From assembly GCA_030062745.1 (NCBI GenBank), contig CP099842.1, forward strand, positions 10,609,838-10,673,837: a stretch of 64,000 nucleotides of DNA, in the 5' to 3' direction. The position numbers and the translations under genes were made by a program. The stretch comes from Capitulum mitella (taxonomy: Eukaryota; Arthropoda; Thecostraca; Pollicipedomorpha; Pollicipedidae). Below the pieces are notes generated by a model. The model did not search any database. It was given only the letters and a program-made list of their open reading frames with translations, and was not told the DNA's origin. Shown here piece after piece: positions 46,858 to 60,200 of the stretch. Within the stretch, counting starts at the first letter, position 1, and each line of letters starts with the position of its first letter.

Positions 46858-48464
46858 AGGGAGTGTATCTACTCAAATCGTGATTTTTTAACTGCGCACT
46901 TACGAATGAGAACATTTTTATGAATCAAAGCGTAGGTTACCATTCGTTCTTGCCAACTTGTTATCGTTAGCTGATATTTTACTGGGGTAGGTGAGTACGC
47001 TGGGTGCCAGCCCAAGTTTAAGCTATTTACCCCATTTTCTTTTCAACACCTAAATCGCCGATGAATCGGGTTAGCGTATCGCTAACCTCAGCGATGTCAA
47101 AGCTTACAGCAGTTGACGAACACCAAAATTATGAAAGAGGCCATCATGGATTCAGGCAAGTAGCGCTGCTATGCCTCGAATCTCCCTCGCAGATATGCTT
47201 TACGTGAATAGGTCGAAATACGTTTAATGTTGTTCGTCAAAACAATCGTCGCTGCCGTTTCCAACTGCATCTGGTACAGCAAGACTGAGTGCTGGGTAAG
47301 CATCGGGTGCGTCCAAAGTTTATCTTCGTATTTTCCACTCGCCGATTGGCTCCATTCTCTAGTATTTTGTACTGTATTTTGCCTACCGATATCACTGTCT
47401 ATAAATACAATAACTAAAATGCGTGAAATATTGGTCTAAGATGACCAAAAAGCGGCTTTCATTTGCATGATAATCCATAACCAAACTTAAATATTCACCG
47501 GAGTGCCTTTGGGGACAGTGAAAAACCAGATACATTCCTTTAAGGATATCGCCGCCGTAAAGCTATCTATGATTTACGGAAGTCATCCTTCCGTAATTTC
47601 CCTCCCGTAATACCTTTTTAAACTCATCTTTCTGAACTTTAGGCATAAACGCCTGTCTCGACCCCCTCCCCCTCCGATAAGCAATGTCTGGATGTCCCCA
47701 TGTGTTTTGGGCATCCACAGTCATTTTCCGAAAACCACACCCATGATCGGTGCTGGGGTGAATCCAGAAACTGGCGATGTTCATTAGCTTTCTCAGGTCA
47801 AACGATCCATTTGTGCCGTTTTTTTTCTAACAAACGCAGACGTTGTAAACGTCCTCTGAAAACGTCACCGAAGCCTCTTGGCAACCCACGGCTTCTAACT
47901 GAAATGATATGTTTATTTTCGGAGAGAAAGGGACCCTTGCATAGCTGCTATGTTTATCAAGAAATACCGAGAACGCATGAATACTGGCATCTGGCAAAGA
48001 GTTAGCATGCAAACATTTGCAGTGTGACACATCGGCGAAGACCGCTGGCTGAAGCCATATACTCGTACATCATCGATGATCGTAACAGCATTGCTGATTG
48101 TGAGGAAAAATAAGCATATACAGGCAGCCCATTATCCCAGGCGCCTGTTACGTTACAACCATTGCACCATGATAAACTCGAACGTACTGGGACAAAGCGG
48201 GGAAAGAAATGGCCAGTTCAAGAAATGAACGGGCCGAGTAGAAACCGACGGTCACAAAAGCAAGCCCAATTCTTATAATCCTTATCGGATTTTAAATTAT
48301 TGACGCCACTAAGTTGCTGATGTGGCAGCAATATCCAAACTTAAACGTTGCACAAGAGCAACCTCGGATATTGCTTACGACATCAGGAACTTTATGACGT
48401 CAGTTATTTAAAATCCAATAAAGAATATGTAAATTAGGTTTGTTATTGTAACCATCAGTTTTGC

Positions 48465-48894
48465 GTTAAAAATGAAATAGGTATGCGTCGGCTTGCGAGC
48501 TAAGAAATGCGTCTTAAATACCGAAATTTATTGATAGGTATACCGCTAATAGCAACACCTCCAATAATTTCGAGCAGAAAAGGGTTACATTTCTTTAGCC
48601 GACGGCCGGGATGGCGGAAGACTTGCACATCTCTGGTGTACCTTTGGCTCCACTGAAGTCGTACGGACCACTGTCTTGTCCCTGGCGCCCGTCCGTTAGA
48701 GGGGTTGCGTCATACACCAGCTTCAGACCACCATCATTCCACTGACTGGCAGGGTATTTGTCTTGACAGAAGTTAGACCTCCATGGTCCCACTGTCACGT
48801 GTGTCGTCTGGACCAATGGCAGCATGGGTGTAGGCACGTGTCTAAAACTGGTGGGAACTAGAGCTGTTTTGAGGCCATTTCTCCACATGCAACA
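48465..48894 (-). CDS. Unidentified 3'-terminal exon-like ORF with poly(A) signal (right arm)
   Basis: A minus-strand frame from about 48888 to a TAA at 48595 contains VQTTHVTVGPWRSNFCQ, KYPASQWNDGGLKLVYDAT and DSGPYDFSGAKGTPEMCK. AATAAA follows at 48542-48537, 53 nt after the stop. I do not recognise the protein. Conservation of the coding part in the inverted copy at 44.84 kb suggests a real gene fragment rather than chance. No upstream exon could be joined with confidence. Confidence 0.4.
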
Positions 48895-50003
48895 TCTTAG
48901 GGCTCAGGTTGACATTTTCTCGAATCGGTAGTTCCTCCACTCCGCCTGCCCTGCGGGCTGTCACACTCGTCAGAGTCGGACCACCACGGCTCCACGGTCG
49001 GGGGAGTCGCTTGGACGCCACCGCCGACGTCACGGCGGCACCCAAACGTGACTGGGTACGCAGTCCTCCTCTGCGCCCCTCGTTCGCGCCCCTTGACCCC
49101 TCGGACGAGGCGCAGACGCTCGGAGGAGCGTGGCCGACACAGCGGCGCCACCAGAACCGGCGGCCACGGCCTGGCACCGCCGGCGCCGGGGTCGACCGTC
49201 GCCGGCTCCGGCTGGTCGACGGTGCAGCCACGATCACCTGGAACAGAGGAACGGCGCGCCGTACATCGGCAGCAGTGAAGCCGGCTGCCGTCCGCCTCAG
49301 CATCCGGACACAGGGACAGCCCGATCGAATTTCCCCCAAACTTAACGCATTAATTATCGAAGAGGTCAATACTAAGATCAGCAGTTCTTCGCAGGATCTC
49401 GGTCCTGGAGACGGCTGTACAGCTTCGTGATATTAGGCAGCGGTATCGTCCAGTAACGCTCTTTGTTCATTTCATGTTCATTTGGTTCCATTCGGCGTTC
49501 ATTGCCTTGCGACATAAGAAAGTCGCCCAGTGCTTATGCCCGGCTTTGCTGGGTAAATGCCACTGACGACGGGTAATCTCCGCCGGTGGTGAGCGCCGCC
49601 GCCTGCGCGCCCTCCGGTCAGCCCCCGCTGACGGCGCCCCTGCGGCAGTGTATATGTTATCGGCGGCCGGGCGGCCCTGGCGGCGGGGGCTGCCGCCTGC
49701 CGGCCGGCCTGAGACCCTGTGCTGCGCAGCGGCGGCGGAGGCGGCGGCTCGCTCTCGGCCACCGGAGTCCGCCAGCCCGCTCTGTCGACTGCTGTGTCGC
49801 TGCTGTGTCACTGGCGGCCCGCTGTGCCGCCGCTGTGTCACTGCCGGACGCCGGACCGCCGGTGCTGGGGTCGCTGACACGCTCCGCCGGGTCACCAGAG
49901 GAGGTCACCGGCTAGTCGGCGCCGACCAGAGGTCGCAGCCCGTGGGCTGCCGAGCGAGCAGTGTCGCCCGGAGCTCGGGAGCAGAGACGCACCGTCGACC
50001 GCC
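48895..50003 (+). promoter_or_regulatory. GC-rich region upstream of the lipid transfer protein gene
   Basis: Very GC- and CpG-rich sequence with several chance frames on both strands and no recognised domain. A TATA-like GTGTATATG lies at about 49646, roughly 350 bp before the start codon at 50004, so promoter and 5' UTR probably fall here. The exact start site cannot be fixed. Confidence 0.35.
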
Positions 50004-53000
50004 ATGGGTCCGGCCAGCGCCTTGAGCGCACTCACCCTGCTGCTGGCCACCTCACACAGCTGGGCTCAAAGTAAGTCGGCGTCGGGGACCGCCGGGTGAC
50101 GCCGCGCGGCTGGTTATGCTTAGCTCGGTCAAGACAGATCGGCGGGTCCCCCGGATGACGGATGATCTGCGCCGCGTGGGCTGAAAGCGTAACGCTCCAC
50201 GGCAGAAGTATCGCCATCCTGGAGACTGGTCATGTGTATCCGTGCGTGGAATTCTCATAAGATGCATAGGGATGTTTCAGAGGTCCAAAGAATACCGAGG
50301 AAAGCATCGTAACCGTGACTTCCATAGCAGAAAAGGCGCAAGGGGTCCAACCTGTAGCTATACTTAATCCTCTCGTTACGCAGCGACGTTTTGAGCTGGT
50401 CTGGCTATCCAATGCAGAAGTCAAGAGGCCGTTGTCGCGTAGGAGCCAGAGCGTGTCTTACGCAACTGGCGAGGAACAGAGGCGGCGCCACGTATTCGGG
50501 ACAGCAAGGATAAACGAAATTTTCGAGTCCTTTCCCTCCATGCATCGCCATTGGGGATAACGCCAAATTCTCCGTGCTGGGCGGGGAAAAGCAGCCGTCC
50601 CCTTTGCCCCCCCCTGCCCCGCAGCCTCCCCACTGAAAAGGGGACAGCGCCGAGATCTCCTGAGCTGCTGACAAAACTTCCTAACAACGTCACTGGCGTC
50701 GCTGACGCTTCGCTGGCCACATTCATCCTAATGTGCGTCAGTAACGCATTCACTTTCTGAAGGCACAGGATCATACGTGTATCCAGCTTCCTGAAAACAT
50801 AACCTGACACATATGTCCAAGCCGCTCAGTCACCTTACCCCAATTTTTACGCAGAGACTTCGCCCGAAATCCATTCTTTGTCAGCCATAGTTACTAGGCT
50901 GATTTAATCGAAGCCAGGGCTGGAACGACTGCTAGTGGTCCAAGACACGTTTCCATAAACAAACCCATTAAAAACGACGTGGGAGCCAGACTTGTACAGA
51001 AGGTCAAGTCTGGCTTTTTGCTATCTAAATTTTGCTTTCGAGATTACTCCCAGTAACGTGGGAGTAACCTCGTTCCGGACTCACGTCCCAGGAATGTAAA
51101 TGGACGCGCTGTTATGCCTTAAGCTGAATCATAAACGATAGCGAAAAACGAATTAGCTCTTAATCACATCATGCTAATAGGCATTCAGCTGGAAATGTTC
51201 TGCGATCCATTTCTGTTCCGAATGCAATTCCGAGCGCTCGTGCATGCGAAAGTCTTCAGTTTGTCCAGTGAGCATCTTTATGTACGTGATGCCATATCGA
51301 CACCTCTTCTTTTTCTGACACGGTGCTCTTTTCCTGTAATAGCTTTTTCGACATTTGACGAGGCTGCCAGTGCTGCGGAGCGTGGGCAGCGCAGCATGAT
51401 TTTGAGGCCATGGAACCGGCTATCAAGTTTCTATTGAACAATTGCTGCGCAAAACACAGGACGTGCTTCCTCTTCCCGCGGAACCGTCCAAGATCCTCGT
51501 ATTTACTCATTCATACTCATGTACATCTAGACACGACCCTGCAACCGTTTGACGCATGTTCGCAGTAGGCGGCGAGGGAGGTAGCTACGTCTGCATTACT
51601 GGTGTTATTGATTGAAGAGCAATTTTAGGTCCGTTCTTTCCTATAATGTCATGTTAAAGTTTCAATGTTCGAGTTCAGGATTATTGGTGTTGCATGAAAA
51701 ACACCAAAAGTACAGGCGGTTCTACTTCTCGTAGTAGGTGCTCGTCTGTTCCCCATCTGGCACGTACACAGCTCAGGTAACGACATTTTGCTCGGATAAT
51801 TGTTTCATCGGCCCTTCGGAGCTTACCGAATGCTTTCAAAGTTTGCCACAGATTTCCGCCTACAAATCGTGTCGTAAGTGACAAGGTGTTACGGGCGGCA
51901 CGGGCAGTTCGGGTGAAAAGTATCACACTCGGCCGGGCTAGGCGGCTGAAACTCACCGGCCGACCTCTGCCCTCACCTGGCCGCAGCTCGCGGTGCAGGT
52001 GTTGTCACGACATCTGTGGGTTACCGGCTGACCAGACGCCGCACCGTCTCTGCCTGACTCATTTGAGCACCCCGTTAGCCGGTGGTCGGAGTCCGTAGCC
52101 GTGACCGTTATGGCGGTGGGGCTCAGCGTTCACTAGGGGCCGCGCGGGCGGGGACAAGGGACAGTTTAGCCGCCTGTTTGGAGGGTTGAAATACGAGGAT
52201 GTGATAAGGCTATTTTGTCTCGTTAGTCACCGCTAATGACGCAGCAAAGACCTTAACCCGCCCCGGGGCAGCGGTTGACCTTTCCCCCCGAAAGTTTTTC
52301 CAAGTTTGCGAGAGAACAAACGGACGCAGCGCCACGAAATTTAGTGAACCTTTTGCTTGATCATTTTTACATCATTGTGCTAAATTTTTGGTCTCAGATC
52401 AAGTCAGATGTTTGACCTAGGTCAGGTCAAGTAGACTGATGTCCAAAAACGTTTGGCGCCTTATAACTTTTCGGAAAAAATGATATCACAACAAAACGCT
52501 CAGGGAATAGAAGTCTTGATGAACGCAACAAATCTGCTATCTCAGATTCTTTGGAATTTTCCGGATCATTGATCTAAGGTCAGCCCCATTTTCAAGACAT
52601 GTCGTGGATTTTTTCGAAATGTGACGGAATCTTTATGTGAGTTTTGAGTGTGGAGTGATGCAGACATCCTTTTACCGTAAATGGACAAAGTATTAATGAC
52701 TTTCAGCCATTGACCTGAGGTAAGGTCACGAATGACTGTTATGAACCGAAATGCACCGCCGTCAAAATGGGCGAACAAAAAATGGCAGAAATGGCTCGCA
52801 CATCTGCGACTAATACCAATCAGACCAGTTTCGAGCATTACTTGTCACGTATTTTCCAACAATATGGTTATTTTTATCGTGCGGCCAGTCGTTTGTGACT
52901 TGAGGAGGGCGGTCAATCGCCCCCTCGCCCCAGTCAGGCGTGATTGGCGCCGACTGCCAGTCGGGCGCGGGTTAATACGACAAGGAACGTCATACACAGA

Positions 53001-54142
53001 ATTCAAATGACGATTTCTGAAATTCGATAACAATGTCCATAACCAGATGAACCTTGAACATGGCTATCGGGCTGAAGCCAACTCCTTCGAAACGGCTGAT
53101 TTGAGTATCACACGGTTACAATATGTACTCGTAACTACATACTGCTGATCCCGATTTTTTCTTTCAAACGACGTGGGTCCCATTTGTTCTGAGTCCGCTG
53201 TCCTCTTAACCCACTTGTTCCGAGTCTGGTAGTATATCTCACCGCGCGGTGTTCCGGCATATCGTCTGAGATGTTCGGGCTCCGGTCCCAAACATCACTC
53301 AGTTCGGATAAGATTATAAGAAAATTAAGATGATCATGGGTGTGGAATTGGGACAAATTTGGTATGGAAAAATGAATTCGTCGAACCCTAAAATGTGGCA
53401 ATGGCAGTGTATTTACAGTACCTTATTTCATAAAGCAATAAAACATATGAACGAGTCAAGATGCTGGTATGGAATTCCATACCAATGATTTCCTTTCGTA
53501 TGGCTAGCTCAATACCAAAGGTATACAAAGTTACGCCCTTGATGATGATAATAATGGGATGATGTTAGAAGATGATGCGGTGCTGAAAGAGGATGGTACG
53601 GTTAACGTTCATTTAAAAACAATTGGAAATAAAAAACAGCGTTCGTAGTACTCAGGGGATATTGCACATCGGTAATAGATATTTGGTTATGCCGCTTTCC
53701 TGCTGTTCTGCCTGTGCTGTTCTCCTAACGCGATTACATGCATGATAAGAGCATCACAGTTCATCCATGAAGAGTTTAAACTGTTTCAAATGACATCATT
53801 GCGTCTATTTAAATGGTTTATAGGACTCGGTTTTGATTCCCCACCGCCATTGATGGATGCAATGACATTTGTTCCAGTACAAATATTATGTACATGCTGT
53901 AACTTCGCCGTTTTACTTATAACTGTTTCTTTCAGATCCGTTCGTACCAGTGACAAATACGTGCTCGCTTAAGACATGCCAAGGTGAGATAAGGATACGT
54001 CTTGTCGTTCTCATACGTAGAAATTCTCTTGCAGAATACATGAAAAATGTCACGATAAAATGGTGAAACAATAAGTGCTAGGAAATCAGATGTGTTCTAT
54101 GCTTTGTTTTTCATTTTCTCGAGATATCCTGGACAGTAATAC

Positions 54143-54203
<61 letters not shown>

Positions 54204-57200
54204 AATATATATACATGCATCGTTTGCTGAATGAATAAGACTCCATTCATTGCAATTAACGGGATCTTTACAGAGCCTTCAAAGTTTGGCTACATGACGG
54301 GAGAGGCGTACCGGTACCGGTACAAGGCCAACACGGCCAGCACAGTTCTGGGTGTCAGCAGCCGAAGCACGACGCTCACGCTCGAGTGTGACGTCATCCT
54401 GCACGTCATCTCTCCCTGTGAACATGCCATTACGGTGAGAAGGGGAAGTTGAACCCAGATTTTATATTGAGGATTGCTTCCAATGTTCGTGAACACTTTT
54501 GCGTCGGACATATTTAATACCCCAGTTGGAGGATTATGAGGCGAGCGGCAGTCTTCACCCGAGACCGAAACCGGATCAGACGTGGCGGTCGTGTCGCGAA
54601 ATTGCACGGCACGATGCGAATCCTTATCACCTGGTTCAGCGCCTGAGGCAGAACTGCTTCACGTTTGGAGATACTTGGGTAGCGAGAGCAGGGGCACGCA
54701 AAAACTGTGTTGATCCCAGCACCGCCCATTTCAACACACGCGAGCTACGTAAAAAAATGAAAAAGGTAGTGTTTCTCAAACACAACTTTTGTAGCTTCTT
54801 GTGGGTGCCTTCTTCGTGGAATGGACATTATTATATTCATGCATCTGACAAGGAGTTGCATGAATGCAGTGAGAGCCCGCTCACACGTTTTCAGATGGAG
54901 GATGTCCGGCTTCACACGGTGGCCGTCGACGAGGACTCATTAACGGATAAAGACGTTGAGAGCGACAGCTTCACGTCCCCCCTGGAGGGGTTCCAACTCA
55001 GGTGAGCCGGTGCTGCTGGGGGACAGAAACAGGACAGGACAGAACTCCTCTCAGGGAGGAGCTGAGCTCGGCCAGCGTGGCCGCCTCGGGGAACAAGTCC
55101 TTGGAAAGTGATGGCGTCATAGCCGGAGATTTTAGCGCCTGCCGAGGCCCCTCACGTCATTCTCTCATGCACACTGTCTGGAAATAGTAATTAATCGAGA
55201 TGATATTGTCACAGGATTACAACAATTTTGAGGTGTTGGCTGGTTTATAAGACGTCTGCATTTTCATCCTTGTTTGTGAGTCGTATGTAATGCAACTTTC
55301 ATGGCCCCTCTGGACGTTTAAGAGCTATGAACTGTGGGGAAGGACAGACACAAAGGCTTTATGGAAACAGCCTGGCCCAGAGACTTGTTGAATGACTTCT
55401 AAGTCAGTGTAAAATGTCAAAATGTCATCATGAGTTCATGCGGTACAGGTACAGGACAGGTATAGTACAGTATCCGTAGCCGGTATACGGTAAGGTATAT
55501 AGCATATATTGTATGCGGTACAGGTACAGGAATCCGACAGCCTCGAGGATAACCGTTAATGGCTGAGAGCAGAAACCATTCGAATTTTATGGATGGGCAA
55601 GGTGCAACAGCGTACGTAACTGACGCATAAGAGCGTACGGTTTAACAACAAAATCTAAACTCTCATTTTTGGTTTCAAAAGATCGTTTTTGAAACACAGC
55701 GTTCGGCCGGTTTCAGGTTCGGTTTCCAGGATGGCATAGTAGACTCGGTTTGTCCGGAGACTGGAGATCCAACCTGGTCAGTCAACATCAAGAAAGGCAT
55801 CGTTTCCGCCCTTCAAAACTCGATGGACAGGCTGGATGTGGACTACGACGAAGTGGAGGTGCGTCCGTTTTTATTTGTTCTTGACAGATTAGCTGCTGGA
55901 CTCATTCATACCCGGAACTGTGTGCTAGTTTGGAAGCACAGCTTTATGCTGAATGATCTGCCGATTCTTTTTTTCTGATATTGCACTTCACCCCAGCATT
56001 TATTTCACATGATGTATATTTGTTTCGATCACAATAAATCCGCAGTACGCGATTTACATAAAATGATTAACCGGTAGGAGATGGTGACCGGCATTGATTA
56101 AGGTGTGTGCACTACGTCGAAAAATTTGCGTTGAAGGTATACAGAATCCGGGGAGAATGCATTACGTAATTTATGGAAGACGAGTTTGATTCCTCCGCTG
56201 AGGCCATGCAATGTCGCAGCGTGACATCACCGGAGACTGTCCGACCTCCTACACCGTGGAGGGCGTCCAGAGCACCGGCCTTGATCATCAACAAGATCCG
56301 CAATCTCAACGCCTGCGTCGGCCGGTTCGCCCACACCTCGCACATCCAGGGCGTCGGCTACAACATCAAATCGGTGAGAACGCCGTCCTGCGCTGCTGCG
56401 GCCGTGGCCGTACGTGACCTTGACCTTGCCTCTGCGTTGACCGGACCATCACACTGGTCGGAGCTGGTCAGAAGTGACTGTACCGTCGGGGCGGCGATGC
56501 TGGTCGGCCTGTGACTACATCCCTGTTCAGTTTCAGCCGCCGCTGGTCGGCCTCTGACTACATCCCTGTTCAGTTTCAGCCGGCGCTGGCCGGCCCTCTG
56601 ACTGCGTCCCGGGTCTGTTTCAGCCGGTGCAGAACATCCCGCTGGTGTCGAGCTCCAGCGAGTGTCGCCAGACAGTGCAGACTCGCCGGCTGACCAGCGT
56701 GCAGTGCGAGGAGAGCCACCAGCTGAAGCCGTTCTCGCACAACGCCTCGGGCGCCGTCACCGTCACCGCCCAGAACCTGACGCTGATCGACGTCAGTGAC
56801 GCGGCCGCCGCGCAGGGTGGGTCGATCCGCTGCGGCATACCGCAGCAGTCTGCTGACCCTGCAGGATCACGCAGGCTGACTGAGTAGTTGGCCTCGTGTA
56901 GGGTTTGCGTGAAGCGAGTCTGTATTTCATCACGTAGTTTGCAGAACCACTATGGTTAAATTACTCCTAATCGATCCAGCAAGAAATCCAACGTACTGAT
57001 GCATTTTTTGCGACCCTGGGTTGGCCCCTCCCGTCTTCAACAAAAAAGGACGAGAAACTGCAGACTTTCCTACTATCTATTTTCTGTCAAAACGAAAACA
57101 AACTGGTGACTCCACAGAGCAATGTCAGGCACTGATCTTCACGCCAATGCGTTTGCCACAGCGCGTGAGTCTCATACGTCTCTGGAGGTGAGGATAAAGA

Positions 57201-60200
57201 TAATACTTTGCGTCTTCACGCATTACAGTACCGGCACTTCCTTGTTTGCGTGCGGTCGTCAAACGAGTATGTGGTCCCCGTGCTCATCACTGCACATTCC
57301 TTCTCCAACACTGCTGGTTTGATCCGTGCCCCTCCATGTTTCCTCAGACGTAGTGCAGAAGCGGGAGAGCCTGCTGTACAACCACATGCCGGCCAAGTCG
57401 GCCTCCCTCAGCCGGGAACAGTCCCTAGGCGATGCCGAGGCGCTCGTGTTGGACCTCTGCAAGGACGTGAGTACTGGCTGATGCTGGTGTTGGGGGAAGT
57501 GTGGGGGTAGACGTTTGTAGTGCCAGTTTGCTACCCGATTTTACGAACAAACCCGCACGTGGAAAGCAGGAAGCCATCGAACTTTGAGCCGAATCCTGAC
57601 GTCAGGTCGGTGAGCTGGCGGAATGCTTGCGTCTGTAACGTAGCGTCAAACGAAATGACCATCAACGCCAGCCACATCAGCGGGCCCGGGGCGGTTTCGG
57701 CTACCGTCCGGAGGAGGGGCCGGGCACGTGACAGCGACGTTACGCGGCGTGACACCTCTGCCGCAGGACTCGGAGGTGCGGGTCGACTCGACCACGCAGT
57801 TCTCGCAGCTGATCGACGACCTACGCGGCATGAGTCCAACGGAGATCCGCTCCCTGTACCGGCTCAGCCCGAGCATCTGTCGACACGGACGGTCAGTACG
57901 GCCCAGCCCCTCTCCCGCGCCACGAACCGTTACCGGCGCCACGGACCGTCATTGCTGGCACCTCTCTAGAGCCATGGACCGTCAGTACGGCCTCTCTCCA
58001 GAGCCACGGGCCGTAGGTACGGCACCTCTCCAGTGCCACGGGCCGTCAGTAAGGCCCTCTCCAGAGCCGCGGGCCGTCAGCACGGCCCATCTCCAGAGCC
58101 ACGGGCCATCAGTGCGGCCCGTCTCCAGGGCCACGGACCGCCGGAGACGGATCCGTAGGCTCGGCTCCGGCGTGACGCGGCCACTCCCTGCCGACGGGAG
58201 CCGATGAAGTTGCTGAGCTGCGATGAAAGCGAGATTCTCGGTGTCACCGAAGTTTCGCGTTTGAACACTCAGAAGTTTCAGGAGTATGCGGTTAACGTTC
58301 CTTTGTCTTCGGAGCGCCCGATTTTGAGGCGGCGCGTAGACATCATCACACGTCGATAAGCCGCCAGCCAGGCCGTTCACGGCCGGCTGCCACGTTGTTA
58401 CGTTGTCGGATGAGCACACCGTCACCGCACCGTGCCTGATGTCCGCTGACAGCCAGCTGATCGAGGACGCGCTGCCCGTGGTCTCGACGGCCGCCTCGCT
58501 GGAGCTGATGAGGGACCTGATCCTGGACGAGGAGGTGACGCCGGCGGTGGCCAACACGTGGCTCATGGCGCTCAACTTCATACCCAGGTGGGACTGCGGT
58601 CGGTTCGTCGTGCGCTGCCCACGCCAGCCTGCTGGCGCGGCCAGCAAGCAGAGGGGACCGAAGTACAGACTGTTCCGCTGTCCTCGCCTCTCGCAGCCAG
58701 GAACGGGGGAGCCGCGGACACTGTCCGCCTCGGTTTTCAAGGGCAGAACGAGGGACCGGATTTTGAAAGCCCGTTTGATCCTGGTTCTAGTCTTCTGTCA
58801 ATGCCCGCGCGGATCAGGTGTCCTGTTCCTTGTGATCAGTTTAAACCAGGCGATACAGTTAACTGATGTTATGTTCCATATATTGCATTGTCGATCATTG
58901 GTTTTGCTGGTGTTGACAGTTTTTCTGACTTCATGTCCTGTTCTACACATTCCAGTACAGACCAGAGGATACTGCTGGCCTGGTGTCCAGTTCCATATGT
59001 TCCACTGTAGACCAGGGGGTATTGCTGACCCGATGTCCTGTTCCGTCCGCCTCAGTGTCGACCAGGAGATGTTGCGGACGGCAGGGGGCCTGCTGCAGGT
59101 CCGGCAGCAGGAGGTGGTCACGCGCGCCCGACTCGCCGTCGGAGCCGTGCTGAACCAGTACTGCCGCCAGCACGAGCGCTGCGACCGGGACAGCGTGGCG
59201 CTGGAGATCGTCGACGAGATGGCCCGGCCGCTGGGTGGCGGCTGTCGCGCCGAGACGCCCGCCGCAGAGAAGGAGGTCAGTCGGCTGCCGGCCGCCCGCT
59301 GATGGCCAGTGACGCTGCAAGAACGGCGGGCATTGCAGTGTCAGTGTTGAAACGAGTCATCACGTGGCGCAAAGGCACTGCCGAGCTTCGTTTTGGATTG
59401 ATCTGGGATCTCACTGGGGCTTCATTTGACACAATATTTGGGTGGGATGATTTCCCTGCTTACCTTACCTTGATCTGTTACTGAACCGAAATATGTCTGG
59501 GCTGGTGGCCCTGCGGATGTGTTGACACTGTTTCTGCGGCAGCTGCTTTGTTCGAAACCCAGTTATACCGGACCTCGAATTAAATCAGAGCGTAAATAAA
59601 ATCCATAAATGCCTGTCATAAACGCTCACGAGGCCAGCTACGACATTTGACACACTAGACGTATATCAGGAACTTGTTACAGATTCAGTGTGACAGCTTA
59701 ACGGAGTCACAGAGGCGCAAACAGTGACGCAAAAAATCGCATGCATGATTCAAACCATCATGTCATAGTGGCTTGACCTATGATGACTGAGTAATCATCC
59801 CATTGAAATCCAGGAACATCTGTGGTCACAGGCAAAGGCGATGGCATTTTGATGCTGCTGCATTTAATGCTTGGAAGTTTGGACGGAAAATATCGAAGGA
59901 ACAGCACTACCGTGATCCGCATCAAACATAGCTTCAAGTGATACTACGAATCGCAGAGTTCCTGCAACTCTCGGCTAACGTTTTCGCGTGTGTGTTCAGA
60001 TTCTGCTGACGCTGCGAGCGATCGGCAATGCCGGTCTGTCTCCTCCAGGTGTAGTCTACGCCCTCAATGAGTGCTTTATGGACCGAGACAACCCTCCAAG
60101 AATCAAAGTGGCCGCGATTGAGGCCTTCAGGTGAGATATCCATACCGTCTTACAAATATTTTCCTACTTTACTCGTGATCTGATGGTCCGTGATTACTGT

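Noticed and set aside
49467..49895. 142-aa minus-strand Arg/Ala-rich frame
   Set aside because: GC-rich promoter-proximal sequence yields long open frames on both strands; no domain is seen.
57982..58740. 252-aa minus-strand frame
   Set aside because: Opposes lipid transfer protein exon 10 and the exon-9 donor array; no family resemblance.
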